A DNA stretch of 64,000 nucleotides, from positions 42,219,105 through 42,283,104 of the forward strand of contig OY829542.1 in NCBI GenBank assembly GCA_963691705.1, read 5' to 3'. The notes under the pieces were generated by a model. That model made no database searches. It worked only from the letters and a program-made list of their open reading frames with translations, and was not told the origin of the DNA. Each line of letters begins with the position of its first letter. Positions within the stretch are counted from its first letter, which is position 1. A program made the position numbers and the translations under genes. This DNA is from Viola odorata. Its lineage: Eukaryota > Streptophyta > Magnoliopsida > Malpighiales > Violaceae. Of the stretch, positions 23,248-33,945 are shown in pieces.

Positions 23248-23666
23248 AGTGGTTGCCGCTGTGCCTCCTTTTTTATTTTTCCTTTATATGTATCGTGTAT
23301 GCGGATGTATATTTAGGTCGTTAGGCCGTATATAAATGAAGACTTCTTTCGGTTATCGGGCTTGCGATTTCTTTCCCTTTCTAGTACGTTAGCCCCTGCT
23401 TCAGTTGAGGGCTGTGTCAGCCCAACTGAAAATGAGTCTGCCATTGGTCGAACTTCTATAGTATTTATTCTTCTTTGCCTGCCAGGTGGCGTAGGTTGTT
23501 CTGGCGAACCATTTTGCATTAATCTCGTGCCGCCTCTTCAGTATTAACTGATTGGGTGGTTTTTCTGTGTTTCTTGATTATCGAGAAATCCCAACAGGCG
23601 TGATCGAAGGACTTGATTCTGTTGTTATGGTTGATCTTCTCGAGATGCATTGAATCATCCTTCAAT

Positions 23667-23713
23667 CACGTGCGGAAAATTCCGAAGAGCCTCACCACTT
23701 TGACTATTTATAG
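23667..23713 (+). promoter_or_regulatory. G-box plus TATA box upstream of aORF-C (element C)
   Basis: CACGTG at 23667-23672 and TATTTATAG at 23705-23713, 76 bases before the aORF-C ATG at 23781. Same motif order as before aORF-A and aORF-B. Confidence 0.5.
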
Positions 23714-23780
23714 GGAGTTCTTCTTTTTCCTGTTCATCTTCTTCTTTGTTCTCTTCTGTTATTACTAATTTCCATTTCTC

Positions 23781-24206
23781 ATGGCTGATTCATATGATCA
23801 GGTCTTTGATGAGCGAGAATCTTGTCCGACCCCCCCGACTACACCAGATTCTGACAATCCTCCTTCGTCGTCGTGCTTGAAGAGGCGATTGCCATGCCGC
23901 AAAGGTTGAAAAAGGTCGAAGAAGAGAGTAAATTCAAAGACCACTGACTGGTTTTCTTCCTTTTCTGCCCCTCCTACTTGTAAGGGCAAGGAATTGTTTC
24001 CTCCTGCTGACTGGTTCGAAGAGGAGATTCCTCCAAGCGATACCATCGTAAAGGTAGCCTCTTCCACCGTGAAGGGGGAATCCAACCCGTTAGTGCCGAG
24101 TCTAGAGCGAAAGGTTGGCAAATCTCTTCTTTTCGCTGATGAGGAGCTTCCTTCCTCGGATGGAGGATACTGCTACTGGTCCTCTTACTGGCCTGACGAT
24201 GATTGA
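23781..24206 (+). pseudogene. aORF-C of element C: small conserved antisense gene
   Basis: ATG at 23781 starts 'MADSYDQVFDERESCPTPP'. One TGA after 'CRKG' (about 23907) is the only break before TGA at 24204-24206. The product is about 141 residues: Ser/Pro-rich start, basic middle, 'FPPADWFEEEIPP', and a tail 'YWSSYWPDDD'. The element A copy keeps the tail and the FPPADWFEEEIP block. It resembles no domain I know. It lies just upstream of aORF-A in the same direction. Confidence 0.65.
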
Positions 24207-24442
24207 TTTCGTCCCTGGTAATCCTTTGTAGATACTGTATGGCTATAATTAAACTAAATAAAATGATGCTTTTGATTTATTTATTTATTTTTATGCTCAG
24301 GCGTTAGCTCCTCCTTTGATGGACAACTATCGTCGAAAGACTAACTGTCGCTTCAATGCAACCATTTTCAACTGATTGTCAGTAACTGTCCCCCTTAGAA
24401 GATATAAATGCTTAGACATAAATATCCTTCTGAGGTTTTTCC

Positions 24443-24516
24443 CACGTGTCACTTTCGCTTTGGGGCATGTCCCATTTTTACAGGTTGTTCAATTTTTGAA
24501 CTTAGCCTTTAAAAGG
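24443..24516 (+). promoter_or_regulatory. G-box plus TATA box upstream of aORF-A (element C)
   Basis: CACGTG at 24443-24448 and TTTAAAAGG at 24508-24516, about 199 bases before the ATG at 24707. Spacing between the two matches element A to within one base. Confidence 0.55.
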
Positions 24517-24706
24517 GAGCAACTGGTTTCTTTTAATACTCTTTGCTTGCGCTTTGGAATTTTTCTCCTTCTTCTCTCTCTGAGTTTCATTTTTGTTTCA
24601 AAGGGAGTTTCAATCACCGTTCGTCGGCGGCGACGGTTTTGCTCACCGCCTTCTATTCAAGGTACTTTACTTCTTCTTCCTCAGATTTTCTTCTTGCTGA
24701 TTCATT

Positions 24707-25910
24707 ATGAGCACATCTAGGATACTCAAGGATACTCATTGGTCTATGGCCACAAATAGGTCTTCTAAGGGTCTCCAGCGGCCCATAGATTTAGAAATCG
24801 AGAGAACACCTAGTGTTTTCGTTTATGAAACGGTATTGAAGGCTGAGTTGGAGGAAAAAGGTATCTTTTTCCCTCCTGGTTACTCCGTCAAGATTCCTGA
24901 AGCTGGTCAACGGCTTCACGACCCTCTATCGGGGAGCGATAGGATGGTGTATTTTAATATGTTCCTTTACGGTTTTTACTTTCCCATTCACAAAGCGGTG
25001 AAAGGATTACTGCGTCATTACGACATTAACCCGGCTCAGATTACGCCTTCCTCCTAGTGCGAGATTCATGCCTTCATTCGTGCTTGTGAGTTATGGGGTA
25101 TCTTTATCCCATCAGTCAATTTATTTTGCAAGTTTTTTAGCTTCAAGTGTCGCGACTGTGTGGTAGATATCACCCCGAGGTGGAATGATGCGTTAGTGCA
25201 GTCATTCTGGCAGAAGTTCCAGGGCTTTGAAGAGACTGTGGCTGATTGAAAGAGCGGTTTCTTCATCGTGAAACTGCCTTTCCGCCCGTGGCCTAGGGGC
25301 TTCAATCGGTGTCTTATTGATTCTATTTGGGTAAACCCGACAGTACTATCCACGGAAGAGCTTCGCCAAGCGAACATGCTGCTAGAGCTAAGTTCATCCT
25401 TCCGCATTCGAGAGTTTGCCTTGTACAGGCTTATAGAGGAGTGTACTATAAATAAGTTTCTTTCCTCCCGTTATCACTTTGACTTATTCAATGTTCTGAT
25501 ATGCCTCGTTGACAGGTGACGCTGGAAATCAACCGTCGGGCGATAAGGACGTTCCTTTGAACGTGAAGCCGCTTCAATTGCTGTCGCCTTCTCCTCCGCC
25601 TGAGAATTCCAGTCACCCTGCCGCTCCACCAAAGAGAAAAAGAATCAAGACAGTTGCCAGGCGCGACATTTCCAACCAAACCTCTCGCTTCCTTGAGAGG
25701 TGGTTGCCCATTCGGAACAGGGGAGTGACTCCGAACCGTCCTAATATTGAAGTAACTGACAACGGTAGTGAGGACATGGATATCGACTCTGGGCTTCGTC
25801 ATACTTTCGCGGCTCAGCGGAAGAAGCTTAGAACAAGAAATAGCAATCCAGTCGCTGAGGCTGCTTTAAAGAAGGTTAACAGGACTCTTGCTGCTGGAGC
25901 TGACACCCTT
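24707..25910 (+). pseudogene. aORF-A of element C, 5' part
   Basis: ATG at 24707 ('MSTSRILKDTHWSM'). The Transposase_28-like region has 'MFLYGFYFPIHKAVKGLL' and 'FFIVKLPFRPWPRGFNRC'. TAG at about 25055 and TGA after 'VAD' interrupt it. The intron acceptor AG at 25514-25515 is followed by 'GDAGNQPSGDK' and the basic linker 'PPKRKRIKTV'. The donor consensus is lost (ATAAGT where GTAAGT is expected). The gene is cut at 25910 by the LTR-like insertion and resumes at 32882. Confidence 0.75.
25906..25910. repeat. Target site duplication ccctt (left copy)
   Basis: ccctt at 25906-25910 is repeated at 32877-32881, flanking the LTR-like insertion. Confidence 0.9.
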
Positions 25911-26489
25911 TGATACGATCCTCACTAGGAGTGAATCGTTTCTCCTTAAGCGATCGTTGTCCAAGAGTGGTTCGTGCGGAATAGTAACTCAATCTTGTGC
26001 TAACCCTGCTGGACGTGATTATCCAACCAACCCAGCTACGCAATCAAGGATCTTGCTCGAACTTCTAACCCTCTAACCCTTGGTGAGGTTAGCAACCTAG
26101 ATAGGCGAACAATAGAATGAACTTTCGATTTACTTGATTTGTTCTTCGAGTGTTCGGACTCAAAGGATTCAAGGTTCTTAGTGAGATCAATTAATGCAAG
26201 TGTTTGGCTAAAAAAGATCTTATTTTATTAAGCCAAGCGGCTGCCTTTAAATAGGCATAAACAATACAAGTTTAACTAAGACTAGAAAACCCATTTTAAC
26301 TAGAACTCCTAAGTAACTTCGAAATAGAACTTCTACTAGTCTAATAACTGTAAAAACTAATTAATAAATACAAATAAAGCCTTCTAGAACTTCCTAGAAG
26401 CATTCGCATCATCAGGCCAAGGTTTGGGCCGAATTCTCCAAGTTGCGGGCTGCTCGCGTTCACACTGCGCTCCAAAATGTCTCCCCACC

Positions 26490-26927
26490 TGTTAAGGTCT
26501 AAGCTCGTCCAGGGCATGTTCACGCCCATGGCCGCTTAACCTTAACGAGAGCTTACAGATAATCTTTGTATTCGGGTTGGGGGAGTGAGTAATCAGTCCC
26601 CTTATGCTTTGGGCTCGGTTATTCATTGGAAGGCGTTTGAGTCGGCCTTTGTGCGGGCGGCCCCCTTGTCTGCGACCTTTTGGCCCTTGTTTGTAATCGT
26701 ATGCTTATTCTATGAAGTGATGTCTTTCATGATTGTATGCCCTATGGTCTATGTGTTTGCCTTATGTTATTCCTATGATAACCTATAATGGCCCTATTAC
26801 GGCCCTAACCCTATGTTCCCTGGTGATGCAGGTCTAAGGTGTGTGTGAAAGGCTGGTTCCGTAGAGAGAGTGCGTGAACGCCGCACGAACTCAATCCCTT
26901 GGGCTTCCGAAGGATTGGTCCGTGACA
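26490..26927 (+). repeat. 5' LTR of the chromodomain element
   Basis: 438 bases, TGTTAAGG to CCGTGACA, followed by GTTGGTAGCGGAGCG, a degenerate initiator-Met-type primer-binding site. The first 389 bases match 31790-32178 without gaps. Confidence 0.88.
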
Positions 26928-26942
26928 GTTGGTAGCGGAGCG
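26928..26942 (+). promoter_or_regulatory. Primer-binding site of the chromodomain element
   Basis: GTTGGTAGCGGAGCG directly after the LTR end. It resembles the usual plant TGGTATCAGAGC site for initiator methionine tRNA but with several mismatches. Confidence 0.55.
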
Positions 26943-26959
26943 ATTTTGATTTCTTTGTA

Positions 26960-29900
26960 ATGGCAAAGACTTCGAAAGTTAGGTGCACAGAACTAGAGAA
27001 TCGCGTGGATACAGAGTCAGAGGACTCTAGGTATTGGCTCCTCACAGCCACAAGTAACACTGGAACAGATACTTGAGAGGGATAAACGCATTGAGATGCT
27101 AGAATCCCGTCTGACCCAATACGATGAGTTGTTTAAAGGCGAGAGCGCCGATAATGATTTCTCGGTTGAAGAGAATGTGGAAACGTTTCGCCTCTTTGCG
27201 GAACGGGTGCGACGCGTAGAGGCGCTAGAAGCACAATTAACAAGGAGACTCTTAAGCTTCGAAGGTCGAACCCCAGAGAAAGAGGGTGGCCCTCATGAGA
27301 ATCTTGATGAGCTGCTAGAGAGGGCAGACATTAGAGAACTGAATGTGGCACTCACTACCACTGGTACTAGGGTGGATGAATTGCAAGATAATCTTAAAGA
27401 AGCGTGGGATATGTTTCGCGAGACCGACAAGAAGGTGGGACTGCTGGACGCCTCCCTGATTGAGATACAGGGCAAACTCACGGAAGTTGGGCAAAGGAAT
27501 TCTCCTGGCCCTTTGGCGATGGGGATGACCGAACTAAACAAGTGCAAAAGTTTTCAACCAAAACCTTATAATGGAATGAGGAGTGCAAAAGAGATAGATA
27601 ATTTCTTGTTTGACATAGAAAACTACTTCAATATGTGCCAGGTTCTGTCAGATGAGTTGAAACTGACGGTGGTAGTAATGTTACTATCCGACGATGCTAA
27701 AGTATGGTGGAGGACTCGCGCTAATAGCATCGTCACGTGGGAAGAGTTTAAAGTGGAGTTAAGGAAGTCGTTCTGCCCAGAGGATGTGGAATATGCTGCT
27801 CGTATAAGCTTGCGCGAGCTAGTGCAAACGACCTCTATGAGAGAATATGTGAACAGATACTCCACGCTTATGCTCGATATTAAGGAAATGTCGGAGGCCG
27901 ATAGAATGTTCAATTTTACTCAGGGGTTAAAGCCTTACCCCAGGAACGAAGTCCGCCGGTAGAATCCTAAGACCCTGAATGATGCAATCACAATAGCGGA
28001 GAGAGTAGAGGATAGATCGGATGTGGGGACAAAATGGAAGTTTGGAGGATCTAATGGACCTGATGCTAAGTCGAACAAGTTTACTAGGCCTAGTACTGGA
28101 ACTAGTGAGAATCGGTTCCCAGCTAGGAACTCAACAAACTTCCAAGGCCCTAACAGGTTCGGCAATAGAGTCCCGCGACCTATTGCGTGTTTCATCTGTG
28201 AAGGTCCTCACAAAGCGGCTGAATGCCCTACAAAGGTTGCCTTAAGCGCGCTGCAGACAGTTCGAGGATCTATGAGCCCTGAACCTGAGAAGGTGTTGGC
28301 GTTAACCCAGGGGGAACACCCTGCAGAGAGGAGTTTCTTATCGGCCTTGAAGAAGCAGTTGGCCACACAAGAGATGGCGAAGGGCTTAATGTATGTGACT
28401 GTCCAAATGGGACGCTATTCTATGGAGGCCCTTATCGACACGGGTGCCACCGATAGCTTCCTGTCGGACTCCTTTGCAAGAAAACTTGGAGTGACGGTTG
28501 TCCCAGATGGGGGAAAACTGAAGGCGGTGAATTCGGAAGCAAGGGAGACGGAGGGAAGTGCGAAAAACGTTGACATACAGATGAGCTCTTGGAAGGGTAA
28601 ATCAGATTTTGTAGTGGCCGTTATCGACGATTTTGATGTGGTCCTTGGCTTGGACTTCCTTCTTTTGGCTAAAGCCGTTCCTGTCCCATCAGCTCGTTGC
28701 CTCTTACTGATGGGTGAAGAACCGGTGGTAATCCCAGTGACGATAAGTCCTACGAGAGAGAAAAGACTACTCTCTGCTATGCAGCTTAAACGCGGCTTAA
28801 AGAAAAAAGAGGCAACCTTCTTGGCTATAGCCTCCTGGAGTGATGATAGTGTATTGGCAGAATGCCCACCCATAGTTAGTCAGCTGTTGGAGGAATACGC
28901 AGAGGTGATGCCTGACCAGTTGCCCAAAAACTTGCCTCCGCGTAGGAATATCGATCATGAGATTGAATTAATCCCCGGTGCCAAAGCCCCAGCGAAGGCA
29001 GCCTACCGAATGGCCCCTCCTGAGTTGGCCGAGTTACGAAAACAATTGGCTGAATTGTTGGATGGTGGGTTCATTAGACCAGCAAAGGCCCCGTATGGAG
29101 CTCCAGTGCTTTTCCAGAAGAAACACGATGGTAGCCTTCGCATGTGTGTGGATTATCGAGCGTTGAATAAGGTGACGGTGAAGAATCGGTATCCGCTTCC
29201 TTTGATAGCCGATCTATTTGATCAATTAAGCGGGGCGAAGTTCTTCACGAAGTTAGACTTGAGATCAGGGTATTATCAAGTTAGAATAGCTGAAGGTGAT
29301 GAAGCTAAGACAACGTGCGTTACGAGATATGGTTCCTTTGAATTTTTAGTAATGCCCTTCGGGTTGACCAACGCCCCTGCCACCTTCTGCACACTAATGA
29401 ATCAGGTTTTTCGAGAGTACCTTGACAAGTTTGTGGTCGTGTATATTGATGACATTGTGATTTATTCAACCACTTTGGAGGACCACTTGGAACACCTGAG
29501 ACTTGTGTTCGACAAACTCAAAGCGAACCAACTTTACGTGAAAAGGGAGAAATGCGCCTTTGCCCAAACCAAGATTAACTTCTTGGGTCATGTCATTGAA
29601 CGGGGTAGGATACGCATGGATATGAGTAAAGTACAAGCGATTCAAGAATGGCAACCCCCGAGCGGGCTGACAGAACTGCGTTCATTCTTGGGTTTAGCCA
29701 ACTACTATCGTCGGTTCATTGAGGGATATGCTAGAAGGGTTAGCCCTCTTACGAACTTACTAAAAAAGGGAGTGAGATGGGTGTGGTCTATGGAGTGCGA
29801 AGAGGCATTCAGAGATATCAAGCGAGCTATGATGGAAGATCCCGTTTTGGCACTCCCAGACCCGACACAACCTTATGAAGTTCAAACTGGCGCGTCTGAC

Positions 29901-31778
29901 TTTGCGCTAGGTGGGGTGCTCCTCCAAAACCAACATCCTGTAGCTTTTGAGAGTAGGAAGCTGAATGATGCGGAAAGGAGATACACGGTGCAGGAAAAAG
30001 AGCTTCTAGCTATTATTTATTGTGTCACCAAATGGCGTCACTACCTATTGGGTTCTGACTTCATAGCGAAGACAGATAATATGGCAACTAGTCATTTTCT
30101 CACCCAACCGAAGCTTACTGCCAAGCAGGCTAGATGGCAGGAGATTTTAGCAGAGTTCGATGTGAACTTCGAACATAAGGCTGGGAAGTCTAACCAAGTT
30201 GCGGATGCCTTAAGCTGGAGAAGTGACTTGGTTTCAATGCGTATAATGACTCAGGCTAGTGTAAGCAAAATCAGCACCCCACTGAGAGGAGAAATTAGAG
30301 AGCACATGAAGTCAGATTCAATTGCACAGGCGCTATTGACACTCGTGAAAGAAGGTAAAACTCGAAGGTTTTGGGTGGAGGACGACCTGTTAACGACGAA
30401 GGGACAGTTAGTCTATGTGCCAAAAGGAGGGGATTTAAGGAAGAAATTGCTTCGCGAATGTCATGATACCTTATGGGCAGGACACTGCGGGTGGCGTAGA
30501 ACCTTGGCGCTTATTAGGCAGGCCTACTTTTGGCCGGCAATGAGAGATGATGTTCGCATGTTTACTAAGACTTGTTTGATTTGTCAACAGGATAAGGTAG
30601 ATAGACAGAAGTCTGCAGGTCTACTTGATCCATTGCCAGTTCCCAACCGGCCGTGGGAGAGTGTATCTATGGACTTCATTACTTGCCTCCCAAAAGTGGG
30701 GAATCTTTGTGGAATCTTTGTGGTAGTAGATCGATTCTCGAAGTATGCGACTTTTGCTCCGGTATCTAAGACTTGCACTGCAGAGGAAACGGCGCGATTG
30801 TTCTTTAAAAACATTGTGAAGTATTGGGGTATCCCGGAAAGCATTATTAGCGATAGAGACCCTCGATTCACTGGCACCTTTTGGAAGGAATTATTCAACT
30901 TGCTTGGCTCTAGGTTGAATATGTCTTCAGGATTCCATCCTCAGACTGATGGGCAAACTGAGAGAATGAATGCGATTCTAGAAGAGTATCTAAGGCATTT
31001 TGTTCATGCTAATCAGAAGAACTGGATTGAACTCCTCGACGTGGCACAATTCTGCTTTAATTCCTTGAAAAGTTCTGCGACTAACAAGAGCCCTTTTGAA
31101 CTAGTTACAGGCCAACAACCGTTGTTTCCACACACGGTGAATGAGTATCGGGGGAAGAGTCCCAGTGCCTTTAACTTTGCTAAGGAATGGAAGCAGAACG
31201 CTGAAATAGCCAAAGCCTTGTTGGAGAGAGCTTCCTGCCGAATGAAACAATGGGCGGATAAAGGGAGAAGGGCCCTCGAATTTCAAGCGGGCGATAAAGT
31301 AATGGTGAGACTGATGCCAGGACAGATTCGAGCGCTCCAACGACAGGATCGCCGCCTTCTACGACGATATGAGGGCCCCGTGACGATTATTGAGAAAATA
31401 GGCAGAGTCTCATATCGGGTTGACCCACCAGATTGGATGAAGAAGTGCCACCCAGTGTTTCATGTGAGCCATTTAAAACCGTTTCACGCGGATGACGAAG
31501 ATGCTAGTAGAAATCAGCCAGTCAGAGCTGAAGTCCGGTTCAAGGTGCAGCCTCAACCAGTAAAGGTAGTTGAAGCTATCCTGGCCGAACGCAAGGTGGC
31601 AATCAGGCGGCAAATTCAAAATGGGAAGAAACAGATCCACCAACGACAATTCCTCGTCAAGTGGAAAGACTTGGGCAATGAAGAAATCAGTTGGGAAAGC
31701 GCAGAGGACTTGGTAGATGCACAAGAATTGATTATGGAATTTCTCGAAGATAGGTCGACGAGGGCGTCGACGAACTGA
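26960..31778 (+). pseudogene. Gag-pol polyprotein with chromodomain, nearly intact
   Basis: ATG at 26960. A frame change near 27040 and one TAG at 27960-27962 (CAG expected) are the only breaks I see. Gag has a coiled N-terminus and a knuckle '[14 protein letters not shown]'. Protease '[12 protein letters not shown]' is at about 28432-28470. RT '[17 protein letters not shown]', '[13 protein letters not shown]' and '[11 protein letters not shown]' fall at about 29150-29470. RNase H '[14 protein letters not shown]' (about 29884) is followed by integrase zinc finger '[19 protein letters not shown]' and core 'SMDFITCLP', '[14 protein letters not shown]', '[14 protein letters not shown]', then a C-terminal chromodomain '[16 protein letters not shown]' (about 31650-31700). 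From 27963 to 31778 the frame is open, so a single substitution separates gag from pol. Confidence 0.93.
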
Positions 31779-31789
31779 GTGGGGGAGAG
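31779..31789 (+). promoter_or_regulatory. Polypurine tract of the chromodomain element
   Basis: GTGGGGGAGAG immediately before the right LTR and just after the stop codon at 31776-31778. This is the usual place for plus-strand priming. Confidence 0.75.
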
Positions 31790-32178
31790 TGTTAAGGTCT
31801 AAGCTCGTCCAGGGCATGTTCACGCCCATGGCCGCTTAACCTTAACGAGAGCTTACAGATAATCTTTGTATTCGGGTTGGGGGAGTGAGTAATCAGTCCC
31901 CTTATGCTTTGGGCTCGGTTATTCATTGGAAGGCGTTTGAGTCGGCCTTTGTGCGGGCGGCCCCCTTGTCTGCGACCTTTTGGCCCTTGTCTGTAATCGT
32001 ATGCTTATTCTATGAAGTGATGTCTTTCATGATTGTATGCCCTATGGTCTATGTGTTTGCCTTATGTTATTCCTATGATAACCTATAATGGCCCTATTAC
32101 GGCCCTAACCCTATGTTCCCTGGTGATGCAGGTCTAAGGTGTGTGTGAAAGGCTGGTTCCGTAGAGAGAGTGCGTGAA
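31790..32178 (+). repeat. 3' LTR of the chromodomain element, truncated
   Basis: Colinear with 26490-26878 at a fixed offset of 5300 bases. The match stops at 32178, after which the sequence belongs to the surrounding LTR-like insertion. Confidence 0.9.
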
Positions 32179-32881
32179 AGGTGTTGTCCCATTCGATAGC
32201 TAAGACCCAAAAATGGAAGGAGGGTGCTCCTCTTCCTAGTCCGGGCCTGACTGGTATGAAGAATGGTCGTTGGCATTGACGGACGCGTTTTGAAGTCCTC
32301 GTTCGCGTAGGATTGCTGTCAGCGAAAATGTAACGGGCCATAACAAACAAACGGCTTGTTCGTTTGACCTGAAATTTGGACAAAATGAAGAAGACATCCT
32401 GCGGTTTCATAAGTGATATAGATCGCACGATTATGACGTCTGATGATCGAGATATGGTTCGACGAAGTTGTCCGTCCCGTTTGCGCTTAGGACACTTGCA
32501 TGCTTGATTGTCATCTCGAACCTTCTTGAGATATACTCGTCCAAATACTCTGAAACTTGGACACAGCCTTCCTAAGATCCCAATAGGTCTTTTATATGTG
32601 TTTGATATTTGATGGAAGCCTCGCTTCCATGTCATGGCTTGGTCGGATGCAAAGTCTTGCCCTAAGAGCCTCCAAGCCACCTTTCATGTCATCCTTTGTC
32701 TAAGGACTTGATCCAGCAATGATCCTTGCATAGCTTCCATGTCTAGAGGTTGTTGTAACCTCTCTTTAAGCTTTGGAACATCTTGGGCTCGACGCATTCG
32801 GCTGATTGGCCTTGGTCGCAAGGCGTGTGCGCGTTGGGTGCGCGCTAGGGTTAGCCTCGTGGCTAGGATCGTATCACCCTT

Positions 32882-33332
32882 GGTGGTGCGAGTACTTCCA
32901 AAATAGCGACAGTGGTTGAGGCGTCAACCAGCGTTCCTCCTGATACTTTCGAGGTTTCGCCAGTGGTCAACTCGCCTCCTTCAACTGCTGCTCCTCCAGA
33001 GTGATACCCAGGCAGAGCTGAATGATTGTCGTGCTGAGTTGGCCAGAGAGAAGTCAATAGGGAAGGCAAAGATAGAGCTTTTGGAGGCGGAATTGGTGGC
33101 TGCTGACAGAAGAAACTCTCTCCTTCGTGAAGAGATATCGGCCTGTGACGCGGAGTTGGCGAAGGTACCCACTGAGATATCGCGGTAGAAAGACAAGGCG
33201 ATACGAGCCTTTGCCGCCGGATTCCCAGACTATTACCGTAGCGGGGCTTTCGATCCTGCCAAGATAGCTGATTACACCTTTAAGAAATTAAAGGATGTAG
33301 ATGTCGAGGGTGATAAAGGAGTTGTTCCGTGA
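32882..33332 (+). pseudogene. aORF-A of element C, 3' part (coiled coil)
   Basis: Resumes after the ccctt duplication with sequence matching element A at about 2013 onwards. There is an internal deletion in the Pro/Ser-rich linker relative to A. The coiled coil 'TQAELNDCRAELAREKSIGK' and 'LLREEISACDAEL' is nearly identical to A and recognisable in E. A TAG at 33186-33188 interrupts it, and the original stop is TGA 33330-33332. Confidence 0.75.
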
Positions 33333-33627
33333 TTGGCGTAAGGCAACGCCTAAGAGTGTTTTATTTTTCTTCAAACATTGGCTTCGTTTGGCTTGTAATA
33401 ATTGATAACGCTTGCGTAATAATGATTGTCATTCCGCTCTGAATAATGATTAATTTGCTTCTTGGCGTTATCTTGCCAGCTAATAACTCAGCTATCGCCG
33501 AATCGCATTATCTCGATTGTTACGTCATCATGCTTGTCTTCTTTTTGATAAAACGATTCTGCTTTTCAGAGCATTTAATGCTCGAGATCCCCTCATTAAT
33601 GTGAGTGAGGGATCAGGATGGTTCAGA

Positions 33628-33774
33628 GACACGTGTCTGTTCGTCAGGACGCTAGGGCTAGCGTGATTTGATAGGATCAAAGCGTCTTCTCGCTTTTCTA
33701 GGGTTGCACTCATTGCTCACGCGCGCAACGATTATTACAGCGATCGTTTCACTTGGCCTCTTAGGGTTATAAAA
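33628..33774 (+). promoter_or_regulatory. G-box plus TATA box upstream of aORF-B (element C)
   Basis: Perfect palindrome GACACGTGTC at 33628-33637 and TTATAAAA at 33767-33774. The TATA box is 179 bases before ATG 33946 (178 in element A, about 175 in E). The interval 33333-33945 contains no other feature. Confidence 0.65.
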
Positions 33775-33945
33775 CCCAACACATATTTCTATTTTCCACT
33801 TTCGATAATCTACTTTCTCTGTATCCTCTCGAATCGTCTTGCATTTCTACTTTTCATCCTTTGGGTGCTTCAGTTTCCTTCTTAGAAAGGTATTTCTTTA
33901 TTCCCCTTTGTTGTCTTCTTCATCTTTTTGTTTTCTCTTTCCACC

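Larger units (their letters stand above)
26490..32178 (+). mobile_element. Chromodomain Ty3/Gypsy retrotransposon, young
   Basis: LTR 26490-26927, gag-pol 26960-31778, polypurine tract 31779-31789, and right LTR from 31790. The right LTR is cut at 32178, about 49 bases short of the left one. The 389 shared LTR bases differ at one position that I found (26691 T, 31991 C). The C-terminal chromodomain marks it as a chromovirus; Galadriel-like is my tentative placement. No clean target duplication was found, fitting loss of the right end. Confidence 0.92.
25911..32876 (-). mobile_element. Solo-LTR-like insertion, itself split by a chromodomain Gypsy element
   Basis: Outer parts 25911-26489 and 32179-32876 total about 1277 bases. 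Ends are TGATACGATCC and GGATCGTATCA, an 11-bp inverted match, with ccctt duplications outside. The minus strand of the left part has a TATTTAAAGG box followed by an AATAAAAT signal, as expected for an LTR read on the minus strand. No internal retroelement genes belong to it, so a solo LTR from recombination is most likely. The parent family is not in the window. Confidence 0.7.

Noticed and set aside
28415..28873. 152-codon ORF on the minus strand inside the chromodomain element
   Set aside because: It is the reverse-strand shadow of the protease region of the gag-pol frame and has no independent support.
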